8,142 bases of DNA from Bacteroidales bacterium UBA932 (lineage in GTDB: Bacteria > Bacteroidota > Bacteroidia > Bacteroidales > UBA932): the NCBI GenBank assembly GCA_002293585.1, contig DBDM01000133.1, positions 10,877 through 19,018 of the forward strand, read 5' to 3'. The notes below the pieces were generated by a model. The model saw only the letters and a list, made by a program, of their open reading frames with translations, was not told where the DNA came from and made no database searches. A program made the position numbers and the translations under genes. Positions 6,773 to 8,142 of this stretch are shown in pieces (the stretch's first letter is position 1; each line of letters opens with the position of its first letter).

Positions 6773-8142
6773 ATGCAAAGTAAAGGTGTTATTCGCTTGG
6801 TAGCCATTGTTATAGCCTTGGCTTGCCTCTATCAGTTATCTTTTACCTGGGTAACGCGCCATCAGGAAAGCAGGGCCGCCGACCATGCCGCTGCAATAGT
6901 GGCTGCGGCCGAAAAAGACTCCAATTTCGTTACCGATTCATTGAACAGGACGTTTAAATTGGATTCTTTGTATCAGGCCACTGAGAAATATTTCTTAGAT
7001 TCGATAGCGGCCGAACCGGTATTTTTCGGTTTCACGTACAAGGAGTGTAAAGATAAAGAGTTGAACCTCGGTCTCGACCTGAAGGGGGGTATGAACGTTA
7101 CCCTCGAAGTGTCGGTGGTGGAACTGGTGAAAACACTGGCGAACAATAATGCCTCAGCCGAATTTAACGAAGCTTTGAGGCTGGCGATCAGCAATCAGGC
7201 GGCCAGTCGCACCGATTTTGTCACCCTTTTTGGTGAAGCCTGGACGCAGGTAGCGCCCGGCCAACCGCTGTCAAGGGTGTTCGCTACCTATGAATTACGC
7301 GACCGGATCAAACCCGAATCGACCAACGGCGAAGTGCTGTCGGTGATCCGCAGTGAGGCCGAAAGCGCCATTGCCAACTCGTTTAACGTATTGCGCAACC
7401 GTATCGACCGTTTCGGGGTGACCCAGCCTAATATTCAACGATTGGGCAACAGCGGCCGAATTTTGGTGGAACTGCCCGGCGTGAAAGAACCCGACCGTGT
7501 GCGTAAACTGCTGCAAGGAACCGCTTCCCTCGAATTTTGGGAAACGTATGAAAATAATGAGATCTATCCCGGCCTGACGGAAGCCAATCGCTTAGTACGC
7601 GAAATGGAAGCCGGTACAGGCGGTGTGACGGAACAAGCTACCGGCTTGGACAGCTTGGTGCAGGATAATGCACAGGACTGGACCAAGGAATATCCTTTGT
7701 TCAATTTGCTGAACCCTTCCGTAGACCAACAGGGACAATTACTTCCCAGCGCTTCTATCGGCCGTGCGCACTATCGCGACACCGGAAAGGTGATGCGCTA
7801 CTTGAACATGCCGCAAATCCGCGCATTGTTCCCCCGCGATTTCCGCCCCCTCTGGTCGGTGAAACCCGATGCTGCCGGCGTGATGTTTGACTTGATCGCT
7901 ATCAAAGCCAATACCCGCGACGGCAAAGCGCCTCTCGACGGTGGGGTGGTAAGTAACGCCCGCAAGGCTTTCAGCAATGCAGGAAGTCCTACGGTAGACA
8001 TGGTGATGAATGCCGAAGGCGCTCGCACATGGGCACGCATGACAGCCGATAATATTAACCGTTGTATTGCTATTGTGCTCGACGGTGCCGTATATTCTTA
8101 TCCCCGCGTGAACGGAGAAATCACGGGCGGACGCTCGGAAAT
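6773..8142 (+). CDS. secDF: Protein translocase subunit SecD, N-terminal part of a probable SecDF fusion (3' partial)
   Basis: SecD(F) is an inner-membrane, RND-like, proton-driven accessory of SecYEG that helps pull preproteins out on the periplasmic side. The frame is open from the ATG at 6773 to the window edge, giving 456 codons with no stop. A single membrane segment lies at about residues 6-26 (after MQSKG). The first periplasmic (P1) domain follows with all the expected SecD motifs: GLDLKGG at 100-106, NVLRNRIDRFGV at 205-216, VELPGVKEP from 232, and TVDMVMNAEGA from 407 leading into IAIVLDGAVYSYP at about 432-444. The window ends at ITGGRSE, just before the ISG region and the remaining transmembrane helices. 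The insert between the two P1 halves (about 245-390) fits the long Bacteroidota form, where SecD and SecF are normally one protein of about 1000 residues. The fusion itself is inferred because the SecF half is outside the window. There is no clear Shine-Dalgarno, only an A/T-rich leader. Confidence 0.96.
   Translation, partial: MQSKGVIRLVAIVIALACLYQLSFTWVTRHQESRAADHAAAIVAAAEKDSNFVTDSLNRTFKLDSLYQATEKYFLDSIAAEPVFFGFTYKECKDKELNLGLDLKGGMNVTLEVSVVELVKTLANNNASAEFNEALRLAISNQAASRTDFVTLFGEAWTQVAPGQPLSRVFATYELRDRIKPESTNGEVLSVIRSEAESAIANSFNVLRNRIDRFGVTQPNIQRLGNSGRILVELPGVKEPDRVRKLLQGTASLEFWETYENNEIYPGLTEANRLVREMEAGTGGVTEQATGLDSLVQDNAQDWTKEYPLFNLLNPSVDQQGQLLPSASIGRAHYRDTGKVMRYLNMPQIRALFPRDFRPLWSVKPDAAGVMFDLIAIKANTRDGKAPLDGGVVSNARKAFSNAGSPTVDMVMNAEGARTWARMTADNINRCIAIVLDGAVYSYPRVNGEITGGRSE

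Noticed and set aside
7295..8040. Minus-strand open frames (7295-7516 and 7798-8040) opposite secD
   Set aside because: They run antisense to a conserved SecD coding region and show no recognisable protein features.

Overview
The window looks like chromosomal DNA from a Bacteroidota, most likely a member of the Bacteroidales. Four things support this: a SusC/SusD outer-membrane pair, a SecD of the type that begins the fused SecDF protein of this phylum, TAnnTTTG-type promoter elements, and no clear Shine-Dalgarno sequences. I cannot name a genus. The base composition looks close to balanced GC/AT in the genes, and intergenic DNA is AT-rich and short.

Layout. Bases 1-4684 (+) hold a SusC-like TonB-dependent transporter, cut at its 5' end by the window edge, followed 13 bp later by its SusD-like surface lipoprotein. 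The two should be one operon forming a lidded outer-membrane importer. No hydrolase, sigma or anti-sigma gene is visible beside them, so the substrate cannot be read from this window. The operon ends in a strong hairpin with a T-rich tail (4712-4760) that also separates it from the convergent gene on the other strand. Bases 4766-6679 (-) encode a secreted 637-residue envelope protein with, in order, a TPR-like helical region, PD40 propeller repeats, a coiled coil and two SPOR domains. Its function is not established. Bases 6680-6772 are a compact divergent promoter region. Bases 6773-8142 (+) are the first 456 codons of secD/secDF, running off the right edge.

How they fit together. All four proteins belong to the cell envelope: SecDF helps export proteins across the inner membrane, the PD40/SPOR protein probably acts in the periplasm at peptidoglycan, and SusCD sits in the outer membrane. 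SusCD appears to be a separate transcription unit. The PD40/SPOR gene and secDF share one 93-bp control region in which two identical TACCTTTG elements face away from each other.

The points most worth a second look are the mirrored promoter pair, the apparently leaderless GTG start of the PD40/SPOR gene, a heptamer tandem repeat inside that gene, and its PorE-like layout with SPOR domains instead of an OmpA-type anchor. I found no convincing novel defence, mobile or RNA system here.
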